This document shows positions 56,274 through 64,000 of a stretch of DNA of 64,000 nucleotides, one piece after another. The first letter of the stretch is position 1; the number at the start of each line of letters is the position of its first letter. A program made the position numbers and the translations under genes. This DNA comes from Eikenella glucosivorans (GTDB taxonomy: Bacteria; Pseudomonadota; Gammaproteobacteria; Burkholderiales; Neisseriaceae), in the NCBI RefSeq assembly GCF_016025525.2, contig NZ_JACSGR010000008.1, positions 62,001-126,000 of the forward strand, in the 5' to 3' direction. The notes beneath the pieces were generated by a model that had not been told where the DNA came from, ran no database searches, and saw only the letters and a list, made by a program, of their open reading frames with translations.

Positions 56274-57163
56274 ATGCATTCCCGCCGCACCTTCCTCCAA
56301 ACCGCCGCAGCCGCCATACTGTCCGCCTGCTCCACCGCCGTATCCGCACGCTCGCCCCGAGCGGGCAGGGCGGACAGCCCACAATATCTCGCCCACGAAA
56401 GGAAACCCGCCATGAACACCATCTCCCATCTCGGCGCCGACCTGTTCTACCGCACCGGCGGCCCAGCCGGCGCGCCCGCCCTCCTGCTGCTGCACGGCGG
56501 CTTGGGCTCGGCGGAAGACTTCGCCGCCCTCATGCCCGAGCTGCAACGGCACTTTTTTACCATCGAAACCGACACGCGCGGCCACGGCCGTTCCACCCGC
56601 GGCAGTGTCCCGCTCACCTACGCCCAGATTGCCGACGACGCCCGCCATCTGGCCGACGCGCTCGGTTTGCGCGCCTACCACCTGTTCGGCTTTTCCGACG
56701 GAGGCACGGCGGCCTACCGCTTGGCCGCCGCCGATGCGCGGGTGCAGTCCGTGCTCACTGTGGGCGCGTCGTGGCACAGCCGCCAGCTTGCCGCCGTGCG
56801 CGAGATGTTCGAAAGCCTCACGCCCGAATTTTTCCGCGAAAATATGGCCGCGCAAGTGGCTGCCTACGAAAAACTGAACCCGCAGCCCGACCTGCCCGCG
56901 CTCGCCGCCGCCTTGAAACAGCTGTGGCTGGACACTTCGGCCACCGGCTATCCAAACGAAGCCGTTGCCCGAATCCAAGCCCCCGTGCTGGCCGCGCGCG
57001 GCGAGGGCGACTTCCTGCTGTCGCTCAACGATTTGGCCGACTTGCGCTGCGCACCGTGCTGCCCGAAGCGCACCTGATGAATGTGCCATTCGCGCAGCAC
57101 GAAGCCATCAAAGAACAGCCCGCCATCCTGTGGGCGGCAGCCAAAGCGTTTTACCGTTTGTAA
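56274..57163 (+). pseudogene. Alpha/beta hydrolase, frameshifted near the C-terminus
   Basis: Starts MHSRRTFLQTAAAAILSACS, a twin-arginine/lipoprotein-like signal; a second ATG at 56413 (MNTISHLGADLFYR, with GAAAGGAAA upstream) could be the original start. LLLLHGGLGSAEDF, TDTRGHGRSTR and the nucleophile GFSDGG mark a hydrolase. At about 57042-57048 the frame is lost: the current frame ends CCPKRT*, whereas the +1 frame continues LRTVLPEAHLMNVPFAQHEAIKEQPAILWAAAKAFYRL to 57163, the family-like end with its histidine (FAQHE). One missing base (GACTTGCGCTG for GACTTGGCGCTG) explains it. Either a recent mutation or a sequencing error. Confidence 0.65.
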
Positions 57164-57177
57164 ACACCTTATCCATA

Positions 57178-57221
57178 TTTTCAGGTAGCCTCCAGCCGGC
57201 CGCCGGAAGGCTACCTGAAAA
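57178..57221. repeat. DUS hairpin, right copy flanking the hydrolase gene
   Basis: TTTTCAGGTAGCCT (57178-57191) and AGGCTACCTGAAAA (57208-57221) around CCAGCCGGCCGCCGGA, the same loop as the copy at 56190-56234 with two small differences. Confidence 0.85.
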
Positions 57222-57264
57222 CCGCAACCCAGCTCAAACCAGCTATTTTCTGAAAGGATTCCCC

Positions 57265-57924
57265 ATGCTTCTCACCCGCCAGCAAGCCCTCGCCATTTTC
57301 CGCCGCCGCGTGTCCACCCGCTATTACGACCCCGCGCGCAAAATCAGTGCCGAAGACTTTGCCGCCATCCTCGATTTCGGCCGCCTCTCGCCCAGCTCCG
57401 TCGGCAGCGAGCCGTGGCGCTTCCTGGTGGTGCAGAATGCCGGGCTGCGCGAGCAGATCAAACCCGTGGCCTGGGGCATGCAGACCGCCATTGCCGAAGC
57501 CAGCCACCTCGTGATCCTGCTGGCGAAAAAACACGCCCGCTACGATAGCCCCTTTTTCAGCGAACTGATGAGCCGGCGCGGCTTCACGCCCGAGCAGCGC
57601 GCCGCCGCCCTCGAACGCTACCGCAGCTTTCAAACCCACGACATGCCCATCGCCGATAACGAACGCGCCCTATTCGACTGGGCCAGCAAGCAAACTTACA
57701 TTGCGCTGGCCAATATGCTCACCGGTGCCGCCATGCTCGGCATCGATTCCTGCCCGATCGAAGGCATGGACTACGCCGCCGTGGAAAACATCCTGGCCGA
57801 AGCCGGGCTGCTCGATCCCGCCGAATACGGCGTATCTGTGGCCGCCACATTCGGCTACCGCGCCCGCGACATTTCGCCGAAACCGCGCCGCGACGCTGCC
57901 GAAACCGTGGTGTGGGCGGAATAG
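57265..57924 (+). CDS. NAD(P)H nitroreductase family protein
   Basis: 219 residues from ATG 57265; the frame is open upstream, but GAAAGGA lies 6 bases before this ATG. FMN-binding nitroreductase fold: FRRRVSTRYYDPARKISAEDFAAILDFGRLSPSSVGSEPWRFLVV at the N-terminus, GIDSCPIEGMDYAAVENIL and AATFGYRARDISPKPRRD at the end. Similar to NfsB-type oxygen-insensitive enzymes that reduce nitroaromatics and quinones. Physiological substrate unknown. Confidence 0.88.
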   Translation: MLLTRQQALAIFRRRVSTRYYDPARKISAEDFAAILDFGRLSPSSVGSEPWRFLVVQNAGLREQIKPVAWGMQTAIAEASHLVILLAKKHARYDSPFFSELMSRRGFTPEQRAAALERYRSFQTHDMPIADNERALFDWASKQTYIALANMLTGAAMLGIDSCPIEGMDYAAVENILAEAGLLDPAEYGVSVAATFGYRARDISPKPRRDAAETVVWAE

Positions 57925-58163
57925 GGCGCCCGATTGCGCGGAAGGTTTCAGTTTCGCAGAAGCCCGTACCGTTTGTTTTCAGATAGCCTGTTTGCCATGC
58001 AGGCTACTTGAAAATCCGGCATAGCGTTGCCGCAAACGCCAGGCCGACTAAGGAAACTTCGGATTGCCTTCAGCAGAAAGTTTAACTGCGCTGAAGCCAC
58101 ATTTTGGTTTTCAGGTAGCCTCCAAGCGCAGGCAAAACGCCGCCCATCCCATAAGGAAACCGC
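57925..58163. other. Intergenic region with diverged repeats
   Basis: 239 bases without a gene. A diverged element (TTTCAGTTTCGCAGAAGCCCGTACCG, then TTTTCAGATAGCCT with one mismatch to the DUS) is followed by a mismatched opposed copy (AGGCTACTTGAAAA), and a later AGCAGAAAGTTTAACTGCGCTGAAG precedes TTTTCAGGTAGCCT near 58110. These are decaying uptake sites. Confidence 0.6.
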
Positions 58164-58916
58164 ATGAGCGCCCCCATCTGCCTCTACCACCCGCTGCACA
58201 CCCTCAAGCCCTTCGGCGAAAACATCTGGATTGCCGACGGCGGCATCGTCCGCATGGCCTTCCCGCTCGGCGTGCGCATCCCCTTCAGCACCCGCATGAC
58301 CGTGGTGCGCCTCTCCGACGGCGGCCTGTGGTGCCACTCGCCCATCGAGCCTGCGCCCGAACTTTTGGCGCAAATCAACGCGCTGGGCGAAGTGCGCCAC
58401 CTCGTGTCGCCCAACCGCATCCACTATGCCCACATCGCCGCCTGGAAAACGCACTACCCGCAAGCCGTAGCCTGGGCCAGCCTCGGCGTGCGCGAACGGG
58501 CAAAATCCCAGCACATCCCCGTCTCCTTCGATGCCGACCTAGGCAGCGCCGCCCCGCCGCAATGGGCGGCCGACATTGCGCAATTGCCCTTCCTCGGCAG
58601 CCGCGCCATGACCGAAACCGTTTTCTTCCACCGCGCCAGCCGCACGCTCATCCTGGCCGACCTCATCGAAAACTTCGAAGCAGACCGATTCCCCAGCCGA
58701 TTTTGGGCGGGCGTGATGAAACTCGCCGGCCTTGCCGCGCCCAATGGCACAACCCCGCCCGACTGGCGCGCCACCTTCACCGACCGCGCCGCCGCCCGCC
58801 AAAGCCTCGCGCAAATGCTGGCCTGGCAGCCGAAAAAAATCATCCTCGCCCACGGCCGCTGCTGCGAAGCAAACGGCACGGCAGAGCTGCGCCGCGCGTT
58901 TGGGTGGTTGATATAA
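58164..58916 (+). CDS. DUF4336 domain protein (metallo-beta-lactamase-like fold)
   Basis: 250 residues. FGENIWIADGGIVRMAF, TVVRLSDGGLWCHSPIEPAPEL, VSPNRIHYAHIAAWKTHYPQA and ETVFFHRASRTLILADLIENF are the family blocks, a lactamase-like layout with reduced metal motif and a C-terminal helical region with WQPKKIILAHGRC. No activity is known for this family. SD AAGGAA lies before the ATG. The racemase gene follows 66 bases later across a DUS. Confidence 0.85.
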   Translation: MSAPICLYHPLHTLKPFGENIWIADGGIVRMAFPLGVRIPFSTRMTVVRLSDGGLWCHSPIEPAPELLAQINALGEVRHLVSPNRIHYAHIAAWKTHYPQAVAWASLGVRERAKSQHIPVSFDADLGSAAPPQWAADIAQLPFLGSRAMTETVFFHRASRTLILADLIENFEADRFPSRFWAGVMKLAGLAAPNGTTPPDWRATFTDRAAARQSLAQMLAWQPKKIILAHGRCCEANGTAELRRAFGWLI

Positions 58917-58982
58917 TGCCGTGAGGCTACCTGAAAAGTCAGGCAAACCTACCGCCGTTTTACACCAAGCAAGGAATCCAGT

Positions 58983-59672
58983 ATGCAAACCATCGGCATC
59001 ATCGGCGGCATGAGCCCCGAAAGCACCGTGCTCTACTACCAAGCCATCAACCGCGAAACCAACCGCCGCCTGGGCGGCAACCGCAGCGCCAAAATCATCC
59101 TCGACAGCGTGGATTTCGAAGACATTGTGCGCCTGCAGGCCGCCGGCGATTGGGCGGCCGCCGGGCAATATCTGGCCGCCAGTGCGCGCAAACTGCAAGC
59201 CGCCGGTGCGGACTTCCTGCTGCTGACCACCAACACCATGCACAAAGTCACCCCGGCCATCAAACAGGCGGTGCGCATCCCGCTGCTGCATATTGTGGAT
59301 GCCACCGCCGCCGTTATCAAACGGCAAGGCCTGCACACTGTCGGCCTGCTCGGCACCCGCTTCACCATGAGCGACGGCTTCTACACCGAGCGTATGGCGG
59401 CGCAGGGCGTGCGCTGCGTCGTGCCGGGCGCCGCCGAGCAGGATGAAATCCACCGCATTATTTTTGAGGAATTATGCCGCAACCAAATCCGCCCCGAATC
59501 GGCACGCTGTTTCCAAAGCGTTATCCGAGGCCTGCAGGGGCAGGGCGCGCAAGGCATCATCCTCGGCTGCACCGAAATCTGCCTGATTGTGCACGAGGCC
59601 GACACGCTGCTGCCGGTGTTCGACAGCACGGCGATTCATGCGCTGGCGGCGGTGGAGGCGGCATTGGGCTGA
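58983..59672 (+). CDS. YgeA-type amino-acid racemase
   Basis: 229 residues of the aspartate/glutamate racemase fold. IGIIGGMSPESTVLYYQAIN opens it. The first catalytic position is Thr83 (TTNTMHK) and the second is Cys196 (GCTEICL). An asymmetric Thr/Cys pair is the feature described for E. coli YgeA, a broad-specificity racemase, rather than the Cys/Cys of aspartate and glutamate racemases. It probably makes D-amino acids for cell wall or signalling. Monocistronic or coupled with DUF4336. Confidence 0.88.
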   Translation: MQTIGIIGGMSPESTVLYYQAINRETNRRLGGNRSAKIILDSVDFEDIVRLQAAGDWAAAGQYLAASARKLQAAGADFLLLTTNTMHKVTPAIKQAVRIPLLHIVDATAAVIKRQGLHTVGLLGTRFTMSDGFYTERMAAQGVRCVVPGAAEQDEIHRIIFEELCRNQIRPESARCFQSVIRGLQGQGAQGIILGCTEICLIVHEADTLLPVFDSTAIHALAAVEAALG

Positions 59673-59780
59673 TGGGCGGGAGTACGGGTTTGCCGCACGG
59701 AATGGCGGCTACCTGAAAACTCCGGCTTTTGCAGAGCAAAAACGGCAGCAGGTTGCAGAAAGGGTTTGCGGCAAGAAAAA

Positions 59781-59805
59781 AGCCCCGGCCGGGAAGGCTG
59801 GGGCT
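59781..59805. terminator. Bidirectional intrinsic terminator
   Basis: AGCCCCGGCC (59781-59790) and GGCTGGGGCT (59796-59805), 5-base loop GGGAA, with an A-run on the left and TTTATGTTT on the right. On the minus strand the T-run is longest, so it serves rnfB best, but it also follows the racemase gene. Confidence 0.85.
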
Positions 59806-59892
59806 TTATGTTTGGGCAGGATGTTTTGACTATATGGAAGCCTGTGTTTCGGCTTCGCAGAGGCTGGCGTTTTCAGGTAGCCTGCGGCGGGT

Positions 59893-60741
59893 TTAGCTTG
59901 GGGATTGGGCTTCTTCTTCGGCTTTGCGCTGGCGCAGATAGTCGCGGGCGGCGGCTTTTTCGGCTTCGTTGCCGTAGCGGAGGTTTTTGAGGGCGCGGCG
60001 GTAGGCGGCTTGCTGTTGGGCGGCGGCGATTTCTTGGCGGCGGAAGTTTTCGCGGTTGGCAGGCACGGCGCGTTGGCTTTGTTGGGCTTGGGCGCTGGCC
60101 ATGGCGCGGGCGATGAGGTCGGCGGGGTTGAAGGCGGGTTTGGCCGGGCCGGCGGTTGGGGAGGGGCTTGGTGCGGCGGCTTGGGCGGCTGCGGCGCGTT
60201 CGGCGAGGTGTGCTTGGCGTTCGGCGGCGAGGCGCTGCTGGCGGTGGATGCGCTGTTGGTGGCGCTGTTTGGCGTGGTCGGCGGCGGCACGGCGGGGGTC
60301 GGCGCTTTGGGCGGCGGCACCGGCACGGGGCAGGAAGGGGTCGGCCACGGGGCGCATGTCGATGCAGTCCACGGGGCAGGGCGGCAGGCAGAGCCCGCAG
60401 CCGGTGCATTCGTCTGCCAGCACGGTGTGCATGAGTTTGGAGGCGCCGAGAATGGCGTCGACGGGGCAGGCTTTGATGCAGGCGGTGCAGCCGATGCAGG
60501 CGGCTTCGTCGATATGGGCGAGGGCTTTTGCGTCGGCTTTTTCGGGCTGGGCGAGGGGTAGGGGCGGGGTGTGCAGCAGGGCGGCGAGCTCGTGCATCAC
60601 GATTTCGCCGCCGGGCGGGCAGAGGTTGATGGGGGCTTCTCGGCGCGCCATGGCTTGGGCGTAGGGGGCGCAGCCGTCGTAGCCGCATTGGCGGCATTGG
60701 GTTTGCGGCAGCAGGGCTTCGATTTGGCTGGCGGTGGGCAT
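59893..60741 (-). CDS. rnfB: Electron transport complex protein RnfB
   Basis: 282 residues, soluble form without the N-terminal membrane helix found in the classic Rnf complex. The 4Fe-4S domain (Fes) has CRQCGYDGCAPYAQAM and CPPGG. Two ferredoxin motifs follow, CIGCTACIKACP and CTGCGLCLPPCP. The second half (about 145-282) is Ala-, Gln- and Arg-rich helix of unknown role. No other rnf genes are present in the window; a solitary RnfB of this type is common in betaproteobacteria and may pass electrons to unknown partners. Confidence 0.9.
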   Translation of the reverse strand: MPTASQIEALLPQTQCRQCGYDGCAPYAQAMARREAPINLCPPGGEIVMHELAALLHTPPLPLAQPEKADAKALAHIDEAACIGCTACIKACPVDAILGASKLMHTVLADECTGCGLCLPPCPVDCIDMRPVADPFLPRAGAAAQSADPRRAAADHAKQRHQQRIHRQQRLAAERQAHLAERAAAAQAAAPSPSPTAGPAKPAFNPADLIARAMASAQAQQSQRAVPANRENFRRQEIAAAQQQAAYRRALKNLRYGNEAEKAAARDYLRQRKAEEEAQSPS

Positions 60742-61101
60742 GGCGGGCGGGGAGGAAGGGAAGGGCGGAAGGGCGGGATTTTAGCATGCGGACGTGGCGG
60801 GATGCTGTTTGGGTTTTGCTTGGCCGCCGCGTGCCTTGTTTGCTTTAATTTTGTTCGGGCTACCTGAAAAGTTCTGGGGCGGGTGGTGGGAAGTAATAAA
60901 GGTTGATTGTTGATTGATTTTCTTTGGGAATAGGTTTCAGGTAGCCTTTGAAGGCTACCTGAAAAATGGGTGACTTTGAAACTGAAGCCGGCCTGTGGCG
61001 TACCGCCTTATCCAGCGGGAAAGGGATGGTTTGCAGCCGGAATTTGAGGCTACCTGAAAAGTTCGGCAGGATTTTTCAGGTAGCCTCGGATGCCCGGCGG
61101 G
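60742..61101. other. Intergenic region between rnfB and nrdB
   Basis: 360 bases without a gene. It includes the rnfB promoter region and a DUS near 60860. A close pair of DUS (TTTCAGGTAGCCT near 60936, AGGCTACCTGAAAA near 60952, 3-base loop) follows. The nrdB terminator (61046-61060 with 61073-61087, 15-bp stem) ends it. Confidence 0.7.
61046..61087 (-). terminator. DUS hairpin terminator of the nrd operon
   Basis: GAGGCTACCTGAAAA (61046-61060) and TTTTCAGGTAGCCTC (61073-61087) form a perfect 15-bp stem about 15 bases beyond the nrdB stop on the minus strand. Confidence 0.75.
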
Positions 61102-62256
61102 CTACAGCTCGAAATCGCCCAAATCTTCGGCATTGACTTCGGCGTCGATCTGGCCGATGAGGTAGGAGGAGATTTCCACTTCCTGCGGGGCAACCTGTAC
61201 GTTGTCGGAGGAGAGCCAGGCGTTGATCCAAGGGATCGGGTTTTGCGCGGAGGCGGGGAAGGCGGGCTGGAGGCCGACGGCCTGCATGCGCAGGTTGGTA
61301 ATATATTCAACGTATTGGCAGAGGATGTCTTTGTTTAGGCCGATCATGGAGCCGTCTTTAAACAGGTATTCGGCCCATTCTTTTTCCTGCAGGGCGGCTT
61401 TTTTAAACAGCTCGAAGCAGTCTTGCTCTAGTTCGGCGGCGATTTCGGCCATTTCGGGGTCGTCGGCGCCGGCACGCATCAGGTTGAGCATATGCTGGGT
61501 GCTGGTGAGGTGCAGGGCTTCATCGCGGGCAATTAGCTTGATGATTTTGGCGTTGCCTTCCATCAGCTCGCGCTCGGCAAAGGCAAACGAACAGGCGAAG
61601 GAAACATAAAAACGGATGGCTTCGAGTACATTGACGCACATCAGGCAGAGGTAGAGCTTTTTCTTAAGCTCGCGCAGGTTGACCACGATGGTTTTGCCGT
61701 TTACGCGGTGTTCGCCTTCGCCCAAGAGATTGTAATATTGGGTATATTCGATCAAATCATCGTAATAGCAGGCGATGTCTTCCGCGCGGGCGATGATGTA
61801 TTCGTTCTGTACGATGTCGTCGAACACGATGGAGGGGTCGTTGACGATATTGCGGATGATGTGGGTATAGCTGCGCGAATGGATGGTTTCGCTGAAGCTC
61901 CACGTTTCAATCCAAGTTTCCAGCTCGGGAATGGACACCAAGGGCAGCAAAGCCACGTTTGGACTGCGGCCTTGGATGGAGTCGAGCAGGGTCTGATATT
62001 TTAAGTTGCTGATGAAAATATGCTTTTCGTGTTCGGGCAGATTCGCATAGTCGATACGGTCGCGCGACACGTCGATTTCTTCCGGCCGCCAGAAAAACGA
62101 CAGTTGTTTTTCAATCAGTTTTTCAAATACTTCGTATTTCTGCTGGTCGTAGCGGGCAACGTTTACCGGCTGACCGAAAAACATCGGCTCTTTGAGCGCG
62201 TCGTTTTGGGTTTTGGAAAAGGTGCTGTAGGACATGACTAGGTGTTCGCAGGACAT
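61102..62256 (-). CDS. nrdB: Ribonucleoside-diphosphate reductase, beta subunit (class Ia)
   Basis: Provides the tyrosyl radical for ribonucleotide reduction. 384 residues, highly similar to E. coli NrdB (KEPMFFGQPVNVARYDQQKYEVFEKLIEKQLSFFWRPEE). The diiron and radical residues are seen in FSETIHSRSYTHI (Glu, His, Tyr) and FAERELMEGNAKI and RDEALHLTSTQHML. The start at 62256 has AAAGAGA upstream and gives MSCEHLVMSYSTFS; the family start is the inner methionine (62235), which lacks an SD. An unrelated gene lies between it and nrdA. Confidence 0.97.
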   Translation of the reverse strand: MSCEHLVMSYSTFSKTQNDALKEPMFFGQPVNVARYDQQKYEVFEKLIEKQLSFFWRPEEIDVSRDRIDYANLPEHEKHIFISNLKYQTLLDSIQGRSPNVALLPLVSIPELETWIETWSFSETIHSRSYTHIIRNIVNDPSIVFDDIVQNEYIIARAEDIACYYDDLIEYTQYYNLLGEGEHRVNGKTIVVNLRELKKKLYLCLMCVNVLEAIRFYVSFACSFAFAERELMEGNAKIIKLIARDEALHLTSTQHMLNLMRAGADDPEMAEIAAELEQDCFELFKKAALQEKEWAEYLFKDGSMIGLNKDILCQYVEYITNLRMQAVGLQPAFPASAQNPIPWINAWLSSDNVQVAPQEVEISSYLIGQIDAEVNAEDLGDFEL

Positions 62257-62330
62257 GGCGGGTCTCTTTAAGTTAGAATCTATTAAATTATTACTTAATA
62301 AATTTAAAATTTAGAATCTATTGCGTAAAT

Positions 62331-63203
62331 TTATTCACAACAAATATTAACAAATGTTTTACCAAGAGATGTCAATTTACATGTTCCTTTTCTTAATATT
62401 ACGCTTCTTTCTTTTAAACAATCCTCAATAAAGTCAGAAGAATATCCAATAGATAATGCTAATTCTTCTTTTGACATAATCTGTAATTGTTTCTGTATAG
62501 AATTTTTTAATTCATTGATTTGATTATATTTACTTAAATAAAAATATAGATTTGTAGTATAAAATTCTCCATATTTTTCATCCATTGTATATTTTCGTGT
62601 TAAATCCACTTGAATCAAACCAAGATGTGCTAAATTGTCCAAAGATATAGAGTTTTTCTTAATATTCTCTTCTCCAAATGCTAAACATATTACATCACTA
62701 AGAGTTAAATCTCCATCAAGATACGTCATATAATATTCGCCAACGGCTATTTCGTTCAAATTTTCTTTGATAAATTTAAGTAATCTAGCATCATGTGAAG
62801 AAAGTGATTTCAGTTTTTCAACAAACCCATTATGGATAATTTCATTATTTCTATTATCAAATGAAGAAGCTACTAATTTTGCAAACATTTTTCTTAGTTC
62901 ATTTTCTTCTAAATAATACTGAGCAGCCTCCATTGCTGGACCTAAGATACTCATCTTGGGTTCTTGAATATTTTCAGCAGGGATATCTTCTAATTCTCTA
63001 TTAATTTTTCTCGAAAAATCTTCTATTTCAGTTCTTCTTTTAATTTCTTGTTTTTCAAGCCAATTATCAATAGTTCCAAAAACCTGCTTCCAGATTAAAT
63101 TAAATGTGTGTGCAGGGGCTTCAGCCCCTTTTGTTATCAAGGTAGTGGCACCTGCCGTTATCACAGAAGTAATAATTGTGGCATCCATAATATCTATATC
63201 CAA
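62331..63203 (-). CDS. DUF4393/Abi-alpha-like protein inserted between nrdA and nrdB
   Basis: 290 residues. An N-terminal hydrophobic stretch (ATIITSVITAGATTLITKGAEAP) is followed by a helical core with SILGPAMEAAQYYLEENELRKMFAKLVASSFDNRNNEIIHNGFVEKLKSLSSHDARLLKFI. This closely follows the DUF4393 (Abi-alpha) family consensus (GPALEA... EELREMFANLLASSMD... HPSFVEIIKQLSPLDAKLL), proteins associated with abortive infection. The C-terminal 130 residues are less conserved. The gene is strikingly AT-rich, has no uptake sequence, lies 46 bases after nrdA and 74 before nrdB on the same strand, and is likely cotranscribed with them. Confidence 0.75.
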   Translation of the reverse strand: MDIDIMDATIITSVITAGATTLITKGAEAPAHTFNLIWKQVFGTIDNWLEKQEIKRRTEIEDFSRKINRELEDIPAENIQEPKMSILGPAMEAAQYYLEENELRKMFAKLVASSFDNRNNEIIHNGFVEKLKSLSSHDARLLKFIKENLNEIAVGEYYMTYLDGDLTLSDVICLAFGEENIKKNSISLDNLAHLGLIQVDLTRKYTMDEKYGEFYTTNLYFYLSKYNQINELKNSIQKQLQIMSKEELALSIGYSSDFIEDCLKERSVILRKGTCKLTSLGKTFVNICCE

Positions 63204-63249
63204 TTTTTTTATAAAGGTTTAAATATTTTCAAAATAGTCGTCAATATGT

Positions 63250-64000
63250 TTAAATCTTACAAGCCCCGCCTGCACATCCATCATCCTGAATATCCGTCTG
63301 GGTATCGTCCGCACCGTCACGAGTGTTGTGGTAATACAGGGTTTTGACGCCGTATTTGTAGGCGGTCAGCAGGTCTTTGAGCATTTGTTTCATGGAAACT
63401 TTATTGCCTTCGAACTTGCCCGGGTCGTAGGCAGTGTTGGCGGAAATGGATTGGTCGACAAATTTCTGCATGACGCCGACCAGTTTCAGGTAGCCGTCGT
63501 TGCCCGGAAGCTGCCACAGGGTTTCGTAGGCGTCTTTCAGTCTTTCAAATTCGGGGACGACCTGTTTCAGGATGCCATCTTTCGATGCTTTGACCGTCAC
63601 CAGACCGCGTGGAGGCTCGATGCCGTTGGTGGCATTGGCGATTTGCGAGCTGGTTTCAGACGGCATGAGTGCGGTCAGCGTAGAATTGCGCAGGCCGTAT
63701 TTGACGATGTCGGTGCGCAGGCTCTCCCAGTCGCACAACAGCGGTTCGCTGCACACGGCGTCCAAGTCTTTTTTGTAGGTATCGATGGGCAGTTTGCCTT
63801 GCGAATACACAGTTTCCTTGAAAAGCGGACACGCGCCGTATTCTTTGGCGAGGTTCACGGACGCTTTGAGCAGATAATACTGCATGGCTTCAAAGGTGCG
63901 GTGGGTTAAACCCAATGCGGAACCGTCGCTGTAACGCACGCCGTTTTTCGCCAAATAGTAGGCGTAGTTGATGACGCCGATGCCGAGGGTGCGTCGGTTC
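63250..64000 (-). CDS. nrdA: Ribonucleoside-diphosphate reductase, alpha subunit (class Ia), C-terminal part
   Basis: Partial: the reading frame continues past base 64000 (NRRTLGIGVINYAYYLAKNG at the window edge). Seen are MPSETSSQIANATNGIEPPRG, a substrate-site region, and the C-terminal mobile tail with its redox cysteine pair (GCAGGACKI), which is reduced by thioredoxin or glutaredoxin. A reverse DUS near 63484 is translated as YLKLV. The stop is at 63250. Confidence 0.97.
   Translation of the reverse strand, partial: NRRTLGIGVINYAYYLAKNGVRYSDGSALGLTHRTFEAMQYYLLKASVNLAKEYGACPLFKETVYSQGKLPIDTYKKDLDAVCSEPLLCDWESLRTDIVKYGLRNSTLTALMPSETSSQIANATNGIEPPRGLVTVKASKDGILKQVVPEFERLKDAYETLWQLPGNDGYLKLVGVMQKFVDQSISANTAYDPGKFEGNKVSMKQMLKDLLTAYKYGVKTLYYHNTRDGADDTQTDIQDDGCAGGACKI

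Overview
The window is chromosomal DNA of a naturally competent member of the Neisseriaceae, most likely Eikenella. The 12-mer AGGCTACCTGAA (reverse TTCAGGTAGCCT), the DNA uptake sequence (DUS) dialect associated with Eikenella, occurs dozens of times. Many copies form inverted pairs between genes and some lie inside reading frames. Gene content (split nuo operon, clpX, rpsB-tsf, map, smpB, class Ia nrdAB, YqiJ/YqiK, PspA) fits a moderately GC-rich betaproteobacterium. I see no tRNA, rRNA, CRISPR array, prophage or insertion sequence.

Layout. 1-8.9 kb: 3' part of the respiratory complex I operon (end of nuoG, then nuoH-I-J-K-L, a small chorismate-mutase/cupin insert, nuoM, nuoN, a DUF2818 gene). 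9-19.2 kb: miaB, a secreted tannase-like esterase, a small exported protein, a purine permease, polA, and an AT-rich TPR-repeat/DUF2971 gene. 19.4-30.1 kb: a fused pabB-pabC gene, an SbmA-type peptide transporter, sstT, an AGCS amino-acid symporter, ilvE, a zinc metallopeptidase, a SIMPL protein, hslR and a small regulator-like gene. 30.2-44 kb: a membrane-maintenance block with a small membrane protein, PspA, an acetyltransferase, YqiJ, a local family of paralogous membrane proteins, an SbmA-type ABC exporter, a TonB-dependent receptor and flotillin YqiK. 44-53 kb: clpX, rpsB-tsf, a zinc alcohol dehydrogenase, map, smpB, grxB. 53-60 kb: DUF445, small orphan genes (two look like immunity proteins), a frameshifted hydrolase, a nitroreductase, DUF4336, a YgeA-type racemase. 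60-64 kb: rnfB and nrdB / Abi-alpha-like gene / nrdA (5' end of nrdA outside the window).

Three themes stand out. First, loci with DUS of other Neisseriaceae dialects (AGGCCGTCTGAA, AGGTCGTCTGAA) inside an Eikenella-dialect chromosome: the chorismate-mutase/cupin insert, polA and pabBC. They look like recent imports. Second, two AT-rich accessory genes without DUS sit directly behind DNA-synthesis genes: DUF2971 after polA, and a DUF4393/Abi-alpha-like gene between nrdA and nrdB. Both are candidate defence genes. Third, an expanded family of paralogous two-helix membrane proteins lies between yqiJ and yqiK, near pspA, and may be an undescribed membrane-stress module. A composite intergenic repeat (a module around AGCTTCGCAGAAA joined to a DUS) recurs throughout the window, in one place as a 30-bp tandem array.

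All calls come from reading the sequence. Family names are recognised by motif and overall resemblance, not by a database search.
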